The translations under genes and the position numbers were made by a program. Of a DNA stretch of 64,000 nt, positions 1 through 8,345 are shown piece after piece. Below the pieces are notes generated by a model. That model worked only from the letters and a program-made list of their open reading frames with translations. It was not told the DNA's origin and made no database searches. This DNA comes from an uncultured Flavobacteriaceae bacterium. GTDB lineage: Bacteria > Bacteroidota > Bacteroidia > Flavobacteriales > Flavobacteriaceae. Each line of letters opens with the position of its first letter. Positions within the stretch are counted from its first letter, which is position 1. The stretch covers positions 62,001-126,000 of the forward strand of contig CANNAN010000003.1 in NCBI GenBank assembly GCA_947502635.1. The letters run 5' to 3'.

Positions 1-2543
1 TAATCATTGGCACCTTTATTAGTTTCAGCAATACCTTCAGAGGTGTCAAAAATCATGTTTGCTAAATCTACACGAAGACGTTCTCCAAATAAAGCATGAT
101 GACGACGTTTATAAACGACCTCACGTTGTGCATTCATAACATCATCATATTCTAATAAACGTTTACGAACACCAAATTGATTTTCTTCAACTTTTTTCTG
201 AGCACGTTCAATGGATTTTGAAATCATAGAATGTTGGATAACTTCACCTTCTTTAAGGCCCATTTTATCCATCATTTTGGCTATACGTTCGCTTCCAAAT
301 AAACGCATCAAGTTGTCCTCCAGTGATACATAAAATTGAGAACTTCCTGGATCTCCCTGACGACCAGCACGACCACGTAACTGTCTGTCAACACGGCGTG
401 AATCATGACGTTCTGTACCAACAATGGCTAAACCGCCAGCAGCTTTTACTTCGTCACTTAGCTTTATATCGGTACCACGACCAGCCATATTGGTTGCAAT
501 GGTTACCTGACCTGCATTTCCTGCTTCAGCAACAATATCAGCCTCTCTTTTGTGTTGTTTTGCATTTAATACATTGTGCGATATTTTACGAATGCTTAAC
601 ATTTTACCTAGCAATTCACTAATTTCAACCGATGTTGTACCAATTAAAACTGGTCGACCTGCTTGAGATAGTTTTGTTACTTCGTCGATAACCGCGTTAT
701 ATTTTTCACGCTTTGTTTTGAAAACCAAATCTTCTTTGTCATCTCTGGCAATTGGTCTATTAGTAGGGATTTCTACAACATCTAATTTGTAGATTTCCCA
801 GAATTCACCTGCTTCGGTTACAGCAGTACCAGTCATACCAGATAGTTTTCGGTACATTCTGAAGTAATTCTGAAGTGTTACTGTAGCAAAGGTTTGGGTG
901 GCATCTTCAATTTTTACATTTTCTTTAGCCTCAATCGCTTGGTGTAACCCGTCGCTATAACGGCGCCCATCCATAATACGACCTGTTTGTTCATCAACAA
1001 TCATTACCTTATTCTCCATAACCACATATTGTGTGTCTTTTTCGAATAAAGCGTAGGCTTTTAAAAGTTGATTAAGTGTATGAATACGTTCAGATTTTAC
1101 TCCGAAGTCTTTAAATAACTCTTCTTTTAAATTTGCTTCGTCTTCAGAGGAAAGGTTTTGTTTTTCAATTTTAGCAACTTCAAGTCCTATTTCTGGCAAT
1201 ATGAAAAAGTCTGGATTATCTTTTCCAGAAATATATTCAATCCCTTTATCGGTTAATTCAACTTGATTGTTTTTTTCTTCAATTACATAGTATAATTCGG
1301 CATCAACCTTTGGCATTTCACGGTTGTTGTCTTGCATATAGAAATTCTCGGTTTTCTGAAGTAGCATTTTGACACCTTCTTCACTTAAAAACTTAATAAG
1401 TGCTTTATTTTTAGGAATACCACGATACACACGAAGTAATTGAAAACCGCCTTCTTTTGTATCGCCACTTTTAATTAATTTCTTTGCCTCTGCTAAAATA
1501 CCTGTTAAATACTTGCGCTGAACACTTACAATATCGTCTACTTTAGGTTTTAGCTCTGTAAATTCATGACGTTCTCCTTGAGGAATAGGTCCAGAAATAA
1601 TTAATGGTGTACGGGCATCATCTACTAAAACAGAATCCACTTCATCTACAATCGCATAATTATGCGGGCGTTGTACTAAGTCATCTGGCGAATGTGCCAT
1701 ATTATCACGTAAATAATCGAATCCAAACTCATTATTAGTACCATACGTAATATCGGCATTATAAGCTTTTTTTCGGGCATCGGAATTTGGTTGATGGTAA
1801 TCAATACAATCAACACTTAGACCGTGAAATTCAAAAATAGGAGCCATCCATGCACTATCACGTTTCGCTAAGTAATCATTTACGGTAACTAAATGAACTC
1901 CTTTTCCAGCCAGTGCATTTAAGTACACAGGAAGTGTTGCTACTAAGGTTTTACCCTCTCCAGTTTGCATTTCGGCAATCTTACCTTGATGCATGGCTAT
2001 ACCACCTATAAGTTGTACATCGTAATGGATCATATCCCATGTGATCGCTTTTCCTGCGGCATCCCATGAATTTGCCCAAACAGCTTTATCATCTTCTAAT
2101 ACAATATATTCTTTAGTTCCAGATAATTCTCTATCAAAAGTATTAGCTGTAACAGTAATACTTGTATTGTTTACAAAACGTTTTGCGGTTTCTTTAACGA
2201 CAGCAAAAGCTTCAGGTAAGATATCGTTTAAAACAGTTTCGGTTGTGTTGTAAGCATCATCTTTTAGCTTATCAATTTCTTGATAAATGTCCTCTCGTCT
2301 GTCTATATCTTCTGTGTTTTCTGCTTCTTCTAAAAGGTTTGCTATTTGCTCGTTGATACTTTTAGTAGCATCGGCAATTTTTCCTTTAAATTCGTCTGTT
2401 TTACCACGTAATTCATCATGTGATAAGGCTTCTAAAGCAGCTTCAAAGGTTTTAACTTGATTTACAATGGGGTAGATGGCTTTTACGTCTTGTTTGGACT
2501 TGTCACCAACAAATACTTTAAGTACAGAATTTAAAAAACTCAT
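1..2543 (-). CDS. secA: Preprotein translocase ATPase SecA (5' part, runs off left edge)
   Basis: Motor ATPase that drives unfolded preproteins through SecYEG at the inner membrane. My translation from the ATG at 2541-2543 begins [17 protein letters not shown]. It carries Walker A MQTGEGKT near residue 192, the helicase motif [13 protein letters not shown] near residue 300, the second-lobe motif GRGTDIKL near 685 and [10 protein letters not shown] further on. About 847 codons are present and the C-terminal part lies beyond base 1. Bacteroidota SecA proteins are usually longer (about 1100 residues) than the 901-residue E. coli protein, so roughly a quarter is missing. A TATCTTTG box lies 86 nt upstream. 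Identification is very secure. Confidence 0.97.
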   Translation of the reverse strand, partial: MSFLNSVLKVFVGDKSKQDVKAIYPIVNQVKTFEAALEALSHDELRGKTDEFKGKIADATKSINEQIANLLEEAENTEDIDRREDIYQEIDKLKDDAYNTTETVLNDILPEAFAVVKETAKRFVNNTSITVTANTFDRELSGTKEYIVLEDDKAVWANSWDAAGKAITWDMIHYDVQLIGGIAMHQGKIAEMQTGEGKTLVATLPVYLNALAGKGVHLVTVNDYLAKRDSAWMAPIFEFHGLSVDCIDYHQPNSDARKKAYNADITYGTNNEFGFDYLRDNMAHSPDDLVQRPHNYAIVDEVDSVLVDDARTPLIISGPIPQGERHEFTELKPKVDDIVSVQRKYLTGILAEAKKLIKSGDTKEGGFQLLRVYRGIPKNKALIKFLSEEGVKMLLQKTENFYMQDNNREMPKVDAELYYVIEEKNNQVELTDKGIEYISGKDNPDFFILPEIGLEVAKIEKQNLSSEDEANLKEELFKDFGVKSERIHTLNQLLKAYALFEKDTQYVVMENKVMIVDEQTGRIMDGRRYSDGLHQAIEAKENVKIEDATQTFATVTLQNYFRMYRKLSGMTGTAVTEAGEFWEIYKLDVVEIPTNRPIARDDKEDLVFKTKREKYNAVIDEVTKLSQAGRPVLIGTTSVEISELLGKMLSIRKISHNVLNAKQHKREADIVAEAGNAGQVTIATNMAGRGTDIKLSDEVKAAGGLAIVGTERHDSRRVDRQLRGRAGRQGDPGSSQFYVSLEDNLMRLFGSERIAKMMDKMGLKEGEVIQHSMISKSIERAQKKVEENQFGVRKRLLEYDDVMNAQREVVYKRRHHALFGERLRVDLANMIFDTSEGIAETNKGAND

Positions 2544-2628
2544 GTTTTTATATTTTATTTTTTACTTAGAGATTGCTCTAAAAGTAACTTTTGTTATGTT
2601 TAATTTTATTGCGTTTTTGCAAAGCATT

Positions 2629-2636
2629 CAAAGATA
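2629..2636 (-). promoter_or_regulatory. Putative -7 box of secA promoter
   Basis: On the minus strand the sequence TATCTTTG exactly fits the Bacteroidota -7 consensus TAnnTTTG. It lies 86 nt before the secA start codon. No convincing TTG -33 box was seen at the usual distance, so the call rests on the -7 box alone. Confidence 0.5.
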
Positions 2637-2670
2637 CATTTTGTTATGATGTTTTATAAATATTAAGACA

Positions 2671-2697
2671 AAAAAAAAGCCTCTAATCGAGACTTTT
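2671..2697 (-). terminator. Rho-independent terminator after the DUF2795 gene
   Basis: Read on the minus strand: stem AAAGTCTC, loop GATTA, stem GAGGCTTT (8 pairs including one G-U), followed directly by a run of T. It lies between the stop of the DUF2795 gene and the secA promoter box, so it separates the two transcripts. Confidence 0.8.
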
Positions 2698-2722
2698 AAC
2701 TATTCTTTATGCTTTACTATTA

Positions 2723-2944
2723 TTAATATTCATCTTCATTCCAGAGATAATCTTCATCTGTAGGGTAATCAGACCAGATTTCTTCAATAGAATCATACGA
2801 ATCCCCTTCGTCTTCAATTGACTGTAAATTTTCAACAACCTCTAAAGGAGCCCCCGTTCTAATAGCATAATCTATTAATTCGTCTTTTGTTGCTGGCCAA
2901 GGCGCATCACTTAAATAAGATGCTAATTCTAATGTCCAATACAT
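2723..2944 (-). CDS. DUF2795 domain-containing small protein
   Basis: A 73-residue acidic protein starting MYWTLELASYLSDAPWPATK, with a conserved core ATKDELIDYAIRTGAPLEVV and an Asp/Glu-rich C-terminus. This matches the short DUF2795 proteins found throughout Flavobacteriia. No enzymatic motif, signal peptide or membrane segment is visible, and the function is unknown. It has its own promoter (TTG, 19 nt, TATTTTTG) and terminator, so it appears to be a separate, possibly abundant, single-gene transcript between secA and the cobalamin adenosyltransferase gene. Confidence 0.9.
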   Translation of the reverse strand: MYWTLELASYLSDAPWPATKDELIDYAIRTGAPLEVVENLQSIEDEGDSYDSIEEIWSDYPTDEDYLWNEDEY

Positions 2945-2966
2945 TTTTTATGTGTTTAATTTTTTG

Positions 2967-2996
2967 CAAAAATAATTTTTTAGTTTAAACAGACAA
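2967..2996 (-). promoter_or_regulatory. Consensus Bacteroidota promoter of the DUF2795 gene
   Basis: On the minus strand TTG (2994-2996) is followed after exactly 19 nt by TATTTTTG (2967-2974). This matches the sigma-ABfr pattern of a TTG -33 box and a TAnnTTTG -7 box. The start codon follows 22 nt after the -7 box, leaving a short leader. Confidence 0.75.
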
Positions 2997-3103
2997 GAAA
3001 AAAATGAATTATTTAATCATTAATTTTAAGAACGTATCTTGAATTTGTAATCTAAACAGGCGAAATCATTATTGCTTTGTTAATATTGCAAGCTGTTTTT
3101 GTG

Positions 3104-3679
3104 TTAAGATTCTTTTTTGGGAATCCACTTAATTTCATTTGCTTGTAAGTCGTATGACAACTTTCGTGCCAATACAAAAAGATAGTCAGAAAGACGGTTT
3201 AGGTACATTAATGCACTAGGTTCTATTTCTTCAATATCGTTAAGCGCAGTAGCTAAACGTTCGGCTCTACGGCAGACACAACGTGCTATATGACAGAATG
3301 ACACGGTTTGGTGTCCTCCAGGAAGTACAAAATGCGTCATGGGAGGAAGTTCTGTATTCATAGTATCCATTTCTTTTTCCAAGCGCTCAATATTTTCAGC
3401 AGAGATTTTAGGAATGTTTAAGCGTTCTTTCCCATTTTTTAAAATGGCTTTTTCGGGATCGGTGGCTAAAATGGCGCCAACTGTGAAAAGTCTATCTTGG
3501 ATATGAATTAATAAATCTTTGTATTGTTGATTAATCTCTTGGTCGCGAATTAAGCCCAAGTGAGAGTTTAACTCATCAATAGTACCGTAACTTTCGATAC
3601 GAATATGATGTTTTGGTACACGAGTGCCTCCGAATAGTGCTGTAGTGCCTTTGTCGCCTGTTTTGGTGTAGATTTTCAT
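3104..3679 (-). CDS. Cob(I)alamin adenosyltransferase, PduO type
   Basis: Transfers the 5'-deoxyadenosyl group of ATP to cob(I)alamin to make adenosylcobalamin. The 191-residue protein begins MKIYTKTGDKGTTALFGG, the PduO/MMAB nucleotide-binding N-terminus. It has the conserved ESYGTIDELNSHLG segment and the later RCVCRRAERLATAL and LNRLSDYLFVLAR motifs that form the active-site helices. Length is normal for a single-domain PduO-type enzyme. It is cytoplasmic. No cobalamin biosynthesis gene adjoins it, so it probably serves salvage of imported corrinoids. The exact corrinoid substrate is inferred from the family. Confidence 0.93.
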   Translation of the reverse strand: MKIYTKTGDKGTTALFGGTRVPKHHIRIESYGTIDELNSHLGLIRDQEINQQYKDLLIHIQDRLFTVGAILATDPEKAILKNGKERLNIPKISAENIERLEKEMDTMNTELPPMTHFVLPGGHQTVSFCHIARCVCRRAERLATALNDIEEIEPSALMYLNRLSDYLFVLARKLSYDLQANEIKWIPKKES

Positions 3680-3767
3680 CTGATTATTATTTATATTTTA
3701 GAGAGGTAAATCTAATTCATCTTTTTTCATTCATACGAAGTTACACCATAGGTTTTTAGTATATGAA

Positions 3768-4643
3768 TTATTTTTCAGATATAATTCTAACTAATTCTGA
3801 GTTGAGATGAATATATTCTGCAACATCGGTGTCATCAAATTCAATTTCATCTTTCTTATTTTTTTTAGCTCTCCTGGTTTGTACAGATAAATAATTTTCT
3901 CCTTTTTCCGATTTATAAAGCGTAAATACACTATGGTTCTGTTCTAGGTTTTCTGCTCTGGTGATTTCGCTAAAAGTATCAGGATTAGATTGCTCTAAAT
4001 TGGCAAGAAAATCTAATCTGTTTTCAATATAGCTAAAAGCAGGAAGAACTTTTTCTTTGAACCATTTGTTATCTAATTCGCAAAAAGGTTCTTTTGCGGC
4101 AGAAATAGGAATAACAGTAGAAATCCCTACTATTATTATTAGTTCTATAATCCAAATAATGCTAAGAAATATACCGCTTACTGTTGTTGAACGTAACCCC
4201 CAAGTGCCATACTCATTAATCTCTTTTATTAAACTAAATAATGTGCCTGGTTGTGATGCTAGTACAAATACATCTAAGATTTTAATGTTACTTACCGTGA
4301 CTCCAATTCTGGAACTCCCATAACTTTCTCCTGCATTAATAACTAAATCGACCCATATTGCCCAATGAAAATACATACAGACTAAACCTGCTAGTAATCC
4401 AAAAACAATGGCTAAAATAGAGTTTCTTACTTTCCCCAATTTAATAACAATTTTTCTTGTAAACCAAGAAATTATGAGGCCTAAAATACCTGCAATAATA
4501 AAATTGATGTATATAAAAGGAATGTACCAAATGCAATAAGCATAAGCTAATCCAAGCAATGGCAGGACGGTCACTGCAATTAAAATAAAATATAAAAATG
4601 ATTTGTAATCGAACTTACCTGAAGATTCGTAATATTTTGCCAT
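3768..4643 (-). CDS. Unknown integral membrane protein with C-terminal soluble domain
   Basis: I do not recognise this 291-residue protein. Hydrophobic segments near residues 16-37, 38-60, 76-97 and 155-178 suggest four membrane helices. Residues 60-72 are basic (TRKIVIKLGKVRN), typical of a cytoplasmic loop. The last 110 residues are hydrophilic and include a lysine-rich stretch (RRAKKNKKDE), so the C-terminal domain is likely cytoplasmic. There is no signal peptide or catalytic motif. It stands alone on the minus strand between the adenosyltransferase and methyltransferase genes, with over 80 nt on either side. Confidence 0.75.
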   Translation of the reverse strand: MAKYYESSGKFDYKSFLYFILIAVTVLPLLGLAYAYCIWYIPFIYINFIIAGILGLIISWFTRKIVIKLGKVRNSILAIVFGLLAGLVCMYFHWAIWVDLVINAGESYGSSRIGVTVSNIKILDVFVLASQPGTLFSLIKEINEYGTWGLRSTTVSGIFLSIIWIIELIIIVGISTVIPISAAKEPFCELDNKWFKEKVLPAFSYIENRLDFLANLEQSNPDTFSEITRAENLEQNHSVFTLYKSEKGENYLSVQTRRAKKNKKDEIEFDDTDVAEYIHLNSELVRIISEK

Positions 4644-4761
4644 ATTTAATTATTTAGAAAAACTTATGAAAAAATTAAGCCAATATAACTAGTTATTTTT
4701 TTTATAAAGTGTTGCATTAATTTTTAAGTTTTAGATTAAGAATTTACTGCAATTTACTTTT

Positions 4762-5532
4762 TTAAATTCTAATAGTGAAATGCTCTTTAACCTGTTCTTT
4801 TCTAAAAAATACGAATCCCCAAAAAAATGTATCAATTGTTACAGTGACTTTAGGGTGTTGTTTGATACTTTTCCAGGCTTCCGTCATGCCTTTGGACCAA
4901 TAAATATCATCAAATACAAATACAGAATCATTATTAGAGGTTTGTAAAAGTGTTTCAAAATGGTTTAGAGTAGCTTCTTTTTGATGATTGCCGTCAAAAA
5001 AAACAAAATCGTAGTTATTGTTCGATAATTGATTTATAGTTTTTTTAAAATCCCCAATTTTCATATCAATATTATCTAAGTTGTGTTTTCTGAAATTTGT
5101 TTTTGAAAACTTCGAAATATTAGGGCAGCCTTCAATAGTCGTGATTTTAGTTTTTGGGTTTGCTAAACTCATAGCATGTGTTGCTATTCCAAGAGATGTG
5201 CCCAGTTCTAAGATGGTATCGGGGTTAAAATAATTTACCAATCGATACATCAACTTAGCCCTTTTTATAGTTGAACCTGCATTTTTAGACATAGATGTAA
5301 TACTACGTTCTTTTTGTTTCATTACTTGAGAACCTGCACCTAAATCGGTTACTTCAATGCTTGTTTTATTTTTAATAAGATCTTTTTTGTAGTTTAAAAT
5401 GTGCTTATAAGCATCGTAATTCGTTTTATCATAAAAACACTTAATAACTAGATTATAAACAAAGGGAGAATGTACACCATGCTGATTGGTAGACTTAACT
5501 AAGAATTTTATGTATTGAATGATTTGATACAT
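4762..5532 (-). CDS. Class I SAM-dependent methyltransferase (O-methyltransferase-like)
   Basis: The 256-residue protein has a Rossmann-type SAM-binding motif I in ILELGTSLGIATHAMSLA (around residues 108-125). An acidic residue follows after strand 2 (TIEG), and motif FVFFDGNHQKEATLNHF lies near residue 175, the pattern of the O-methyltransferase family 3/24 group (DGNH). The N-terminal stretch TNQHGVHSPFVYNLV looks characteristic of flavobacterial members. No signal peptide, so it acts in the cytoplasm. The substrate cannot be told from sequence. It lies 46 nt downstream of the ABC-F gene, and the two could share a transcript. Confidence 0.85.
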   Translation of the reverse strand: MYQIIQYIKFLVKSTNQHGVHSPFVYNLVIKCFYDKTNYDAYKHILNYKKDLIKNKTSIEVTDLGAGSQVMKQKERSITSMSKNAGSTIKRAKLMYRLVNYFNPDTILELGTSLGIATHAMSLANPKTKITTIEGCPNISKFSKTNFRKHNLDNIDMKIGDFKKTINQLSNNNYDFVFFDGNHQKEATLNHFETLLQTSNNDSVFVFDDIYWSKGMTEAWKSIKQHPKVTVTIDTFFWGFVFFRKEQVKEHFTIRI

Positions 5533-5578
5533 GTTTTTGTATTCAGTGTATGCTCTGTGAACTCCTGTGAAACGAAAT

Positions 5579-7441
5579 TTAACTTTCTAGCTTCGACGAT
5601 AACTCAAACCAACGTTCTTCTTTAGCTTCTATAGTATCTATGATTTTTTGTAATGCATCAGAAAGTTTATTAATATCATCTTGTGAAAGCTCAGGATCAT
5701 TAAATTTATTTTCCAATTCTTTTTTATCATATGTTAAAGAGTTCAATTTACTTTCAATATTTTTAAGTTCTTTTTCCTCATTATAAGACAATTTGTTAGC
5801 GTCTTTTTTCTTCCAGGCATTTTTGTCTTTTTTGTCTTCTTGAGTATTTGAAATCACGGGTTGACTATCTTCATAAACCCTATAATCTGTATAATTTCCA
5901 GGGAAATCTTCTATAACACCTTCACCTCTAAATACAAAAAGATGATCAATAACCTTATCCATAAAATAACGGTCGTGAGAGACCACTATAACACACCCTG
6001 GGAAATCTAATAAGAAACTTTCAAGGACATTAAGTGTTACAATGTCCAAATCGTTAGTTGGCTCATCAAGAATTAGAAAATTAGGGTTCTGAATTAAAAC
6101 AGTACAGAGATACAGGCGTTTACGTTCACCACCGCTTAGTTTTTCAACGAAATCATATTGCTTTTTTCGGCTAAATAAAAAACGTTCTAAAAGTTGCTGT
6201 GCACTAATTTGACGCCCTTTTTTAAGTGGAATATAGTCACCAAATTCTCGAATAACATCAATAACTTTTTGTTCTGGTTTTATAGTGATACCATTTTGAG
6301 TATAATAACCAAATTTAACGGTATCGCCTTTAACAACTTTACCTGAATCTGGTTGTCCTGTTTGCGTTAAAATATTTAAAAAGGTCGTTTTGCCCGTGCC
6401 ATTTTTACCAATAATGCCAGCACGTTCTCCTTTTTGGAATGTATAATCAAACTTGTCCAGTATCGTTTTGTCTTTAAATGCTTTCGATACTTTATGAAAT
6501 TCTAGAATCTTACTTCCAAGCCGTTCCATGTTTAATTCTAGCTGAACTTCGTGGTCGTTTCTTCGTTGATGTGCACGATGCTTTATATCTTGAAAATCGT
6601 CGATTCGTGATTTCGATTTAGTGGTTCTGGCTTTGGGTTGACGGCGCATCCAAGTCAGCTCTTTTTTGAATAATTGTTTGGCTTTACCTGTTTCAACAGA
6701 TTCTTGCTCAATTCTGGCTTCTCGTTTTTCTAAGTAATACGAGTAGTTACCTTTATAGCTATATAGTTTTCCTTCATCTAATTCAATAATTTCATTACAA
6801 ACACGCTCTAAAAAATAGCGATCGTGTGTCACCATAAATAAGGTGATATTTTCTTTAGCAAAAAAAGCTTCTAACCACTCGATCATTTCTAAATCTAAAT
6901 GATTGGTGGGCTCATCAAGAATTAATAAATCGGGCTTGTTTATTAAAGCATTGGCAAGTGATAGTCGCTTTTTTTGTCCGCCAGAAAGTGTACTTACTTT
7001 TTGACTTAAATTATCCAATTTTAATTTAAAAAGAATCTGTTTGTAAAGTGTTTCAAAATCCCAGGCCTCGTGTTGCTCCATTTGCTCGAAAGCAGTTTGA
7101 TATGCCTCAGAGTCTTCGGGGTTTAAAAGCGCTTTTTCATAATTAGCAATGACTTTTAAAATGGGATTATCGCTGGCAAAAATAGTTTCTTCAACAGTTA
7201 AATTGTTATCAAACTTAGGGTCTTGTGATAAAAAGGAGACTGCTATTCCTTTTCTATAGGTTACAGTTCCAGAGTTGGCTTCGTCATCTCCTGAAATAAT
7301 ATTCAAAATAGATGTTTTGCCTGTCCCGTTTTTTGCTACAAAAGCAATTTTCTGGTCTTTATGTACACTAAAGGAAATGTCTTCAAAAAGTGTTAACTCT
7401 CCGTAAGATTTCGATATGTTCTCAACTGTTAAATAATTCAA
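5579..7441 (-). CDS. ABC-F family ATPase (Uup-like)
   Basis: A soluble 620-residue protein with two ABC domains and no membrane segments, as in ribosome-associated ABC-F factors. Domain 1 has Walker A AKNGTGKT, signature LSGGQKKR and Walker B LLILDEPTNHLD. Domain 2 has GKNGTGKT, LSGGERKR and LILDEPTNDLD. The linker around residues 240-310 is rich in Arg/Lys. A charged C-terminal region from about 545 to 620 looks like the coiled-coil tail of Uup. Both catalytic Glu residues are present. The first glycine of Walker A in domain 1 is Ala. The exact ABC-F subfamily (Uup, EttA or other) is inferred from the tail. Confidence 0.92.
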   Translation of the reverse strand: MNYLTVENISKSYGELTLFEDISFSVHKDQKIAFVAKNGTGKTSILNIISGDDEANSGTVTYRKGIAVSFLSQDPKFDNNLTVEETIFASDNPILKVIANYEKALLNPEDSEAYQTAFEQMEQHEAWDFETLYKQILFKLKLDNLSQKVSTLSGGQKKRLSLANALINKPDLLILDEPTNHLDLEMIEWLEAFFAKENITLFMVTHDRYFLERVCNEIIELDEGKLYSYKGNYSYYLEKREARIEQESVETGKAKQLFKKELTWMRRQPKARTTKSKSRIDDFQDIKHRAHQRRNDHEVQLELNMERLGSKILEFHKVSKAFKDKTILDKFDYTFQKGERAGIIGKNGTGKTTFLNILTQTGQPDSGKVVKGDTVKFGYYTQNGITIKPEQKVIDVIREFGDYIPLKKGRQISAQQLLERFLFSRKKQYDFVEKLSGGERKRLYLCTVLIQNPNFLILDEPTNDLDIVTLNVLESFLLDFPGCVIVVSHDRYFMDKVIDHLFVFRGEGVIEDFPGNYTDYRVYEDSQPVISNTQEDKKDKNAWKKKDANKLSYNEEKELKNIESKLNSLTYDKKELENKFNDPELSQDDINKLSDALQKIIDTIEAKEERWFELSSKLES

Positions 7442-7516
7442 TGGCTGTTTTTTTTACAAATAACGGATAAAAAACCAAAAAATAAGGTATAAGTTTTATT
7501 GTTCCAGACGAAAACT

Positions 7517-7524
7517 TATATTTG
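7517..7524 (+). promoter_or_regulatory. Putative -7 box of the polysaccharide locus promoter
   Basis: TATATTTG exactly matches TAnnTTTG and lies 21 nt before the ATG of the first polysaccharide-export gene. A TTG sits 15 nt upstream (7499-7501), shorter than the usual 19-21 nt spacing, so the -33 element is uncertain. This is the best candidate for the main start of transcription of the 38-kb locus. Confidence 0.55.
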
Positions 7525-7545
7525 TGATAAATCAATTTGCCCTTT

Positions 7546-8343
7546 ATGAAGAGATGTTTTTTTCTTTCTTTAGTAATTATAAGTACTGCATTTGTATCCT
7601 GTATTCCATACAAGGATACTATTTATCTTCAAAATAAAAATAATGCTATAGATTCTACTCAAGTTATTGTTGAAAAGCAGAAGCCTTATCGTATTCAGAT
7701 TAACGATATTTTGAATATTCGAATTAAAGCTGCTAAACAGGAAACAGTTACTATATTTAACCCTATTGGAGATGGGATGAGTTTGAATGCAGGGAGTTTA
7801 GAACGCGCTTATTTTGATGGGTTTACAGTGGATTTACATGGTAATATATTAATGCCAAAATTAGGAGAGATTAATGTTTTGGGTTTCACTACCGATGAAA
7901 TAAAAAAAATTATTGAAAAAAAATTATTAGAAACCGAGTATAAAGCTGCCAATGATATTTTTGTTACAGTAAAACTCACAGGATTGCAATACACAACAAC
8001 AGGAGAGATCGGTAGTCCTGGCACACAAACTATTTTTAAAGAACGTGTAAATGTTTTTGAAGCGATTGCCAATTCAGGTGATATTCCTGATACGGGTGAT
8101 AAAAAAGATGTTTTGATTGTTAGACAATTTCCGCAAGGGCAGAAAATATTTCATTTAGATTTAACAGATATAAATGTTATGAATTCTCCTTACTACTACA
8201 TTCAACCCAATGATATGATTTATGTGAAACCACTTAAACAGAAATCTTGGGGAACAGGAACAACAGCTATACAAAATGTAGGTGCTATAGCAACCGTTTT
8301 GTCGTTGATTACGACAACAATTTTATTGTTGAATAGAATATAA
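7546..8343 (+). CDS. Polysaccharide export outer-membrane lipoprotein (Wza/BexD-like)
   Basis: Forms the outer-membrane part of a polysaccharide export channel. The ATG at 7546 (MKRCFFLSLV) is preferred over the TTG 9 nt upstream because it gives a clean lipoprotein signal peptide ending in AFVSC, with the Cys as the lipidation site. The poly-export domain follows (YRIQINDILNIRI), then a beta-grasp SLBB-type region (TTTGEIGSPGT through VFEAIANSGDI). A hydrophobic C-terminal helix (AIATVLSLITTTILLL) could span the outer membrane as in Wza. The 265-residue length is shorter than E. coli Wza (about 380), as is common in Bacteroidota. The tyrosine kinase gene starts 2 nt after its stop. Confidence 0.9.
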   Translation: MKRCFFLSLVIISTAFVSCIPYKDTIYLQNKNNAIDSTQVIVEKQKPYRIQINDILNIRIKAAKQETVTIFNPIGDGMSLNAGSLERAYFDGFTVDLHGNILMPKLGEINVLGFTTDEIKKIIEKKLLETEYKAANDIFVTVKLTGLQYTTTGEIGSPGTQTIFKERVNVFEAIANSGDIPDTGDKKDVLIVRQFPQGQKIFHLDLTDINVMNSPYYYIQPNDMIYVKPLKQKSWGTGTTAIQNVGAIATVLSLITTTILLLNRI

Positions 8344-8345
8344 TT

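Noticed and set aside
323-622. 99-residue plus-strand frame
   Set aside because: It is antisense to secA, whose reading frame is continuous with intact motifs here. The translated product is His/Gln-rich and has no family look.
7422-7613. 63-residue minus-strand frame across the ABC-F / Wza-like divergent region
   Set aside because: It covers the promoter region and the signal peptide of the Wza-like gene on the other strand, and its sequence has no recognisable feature.
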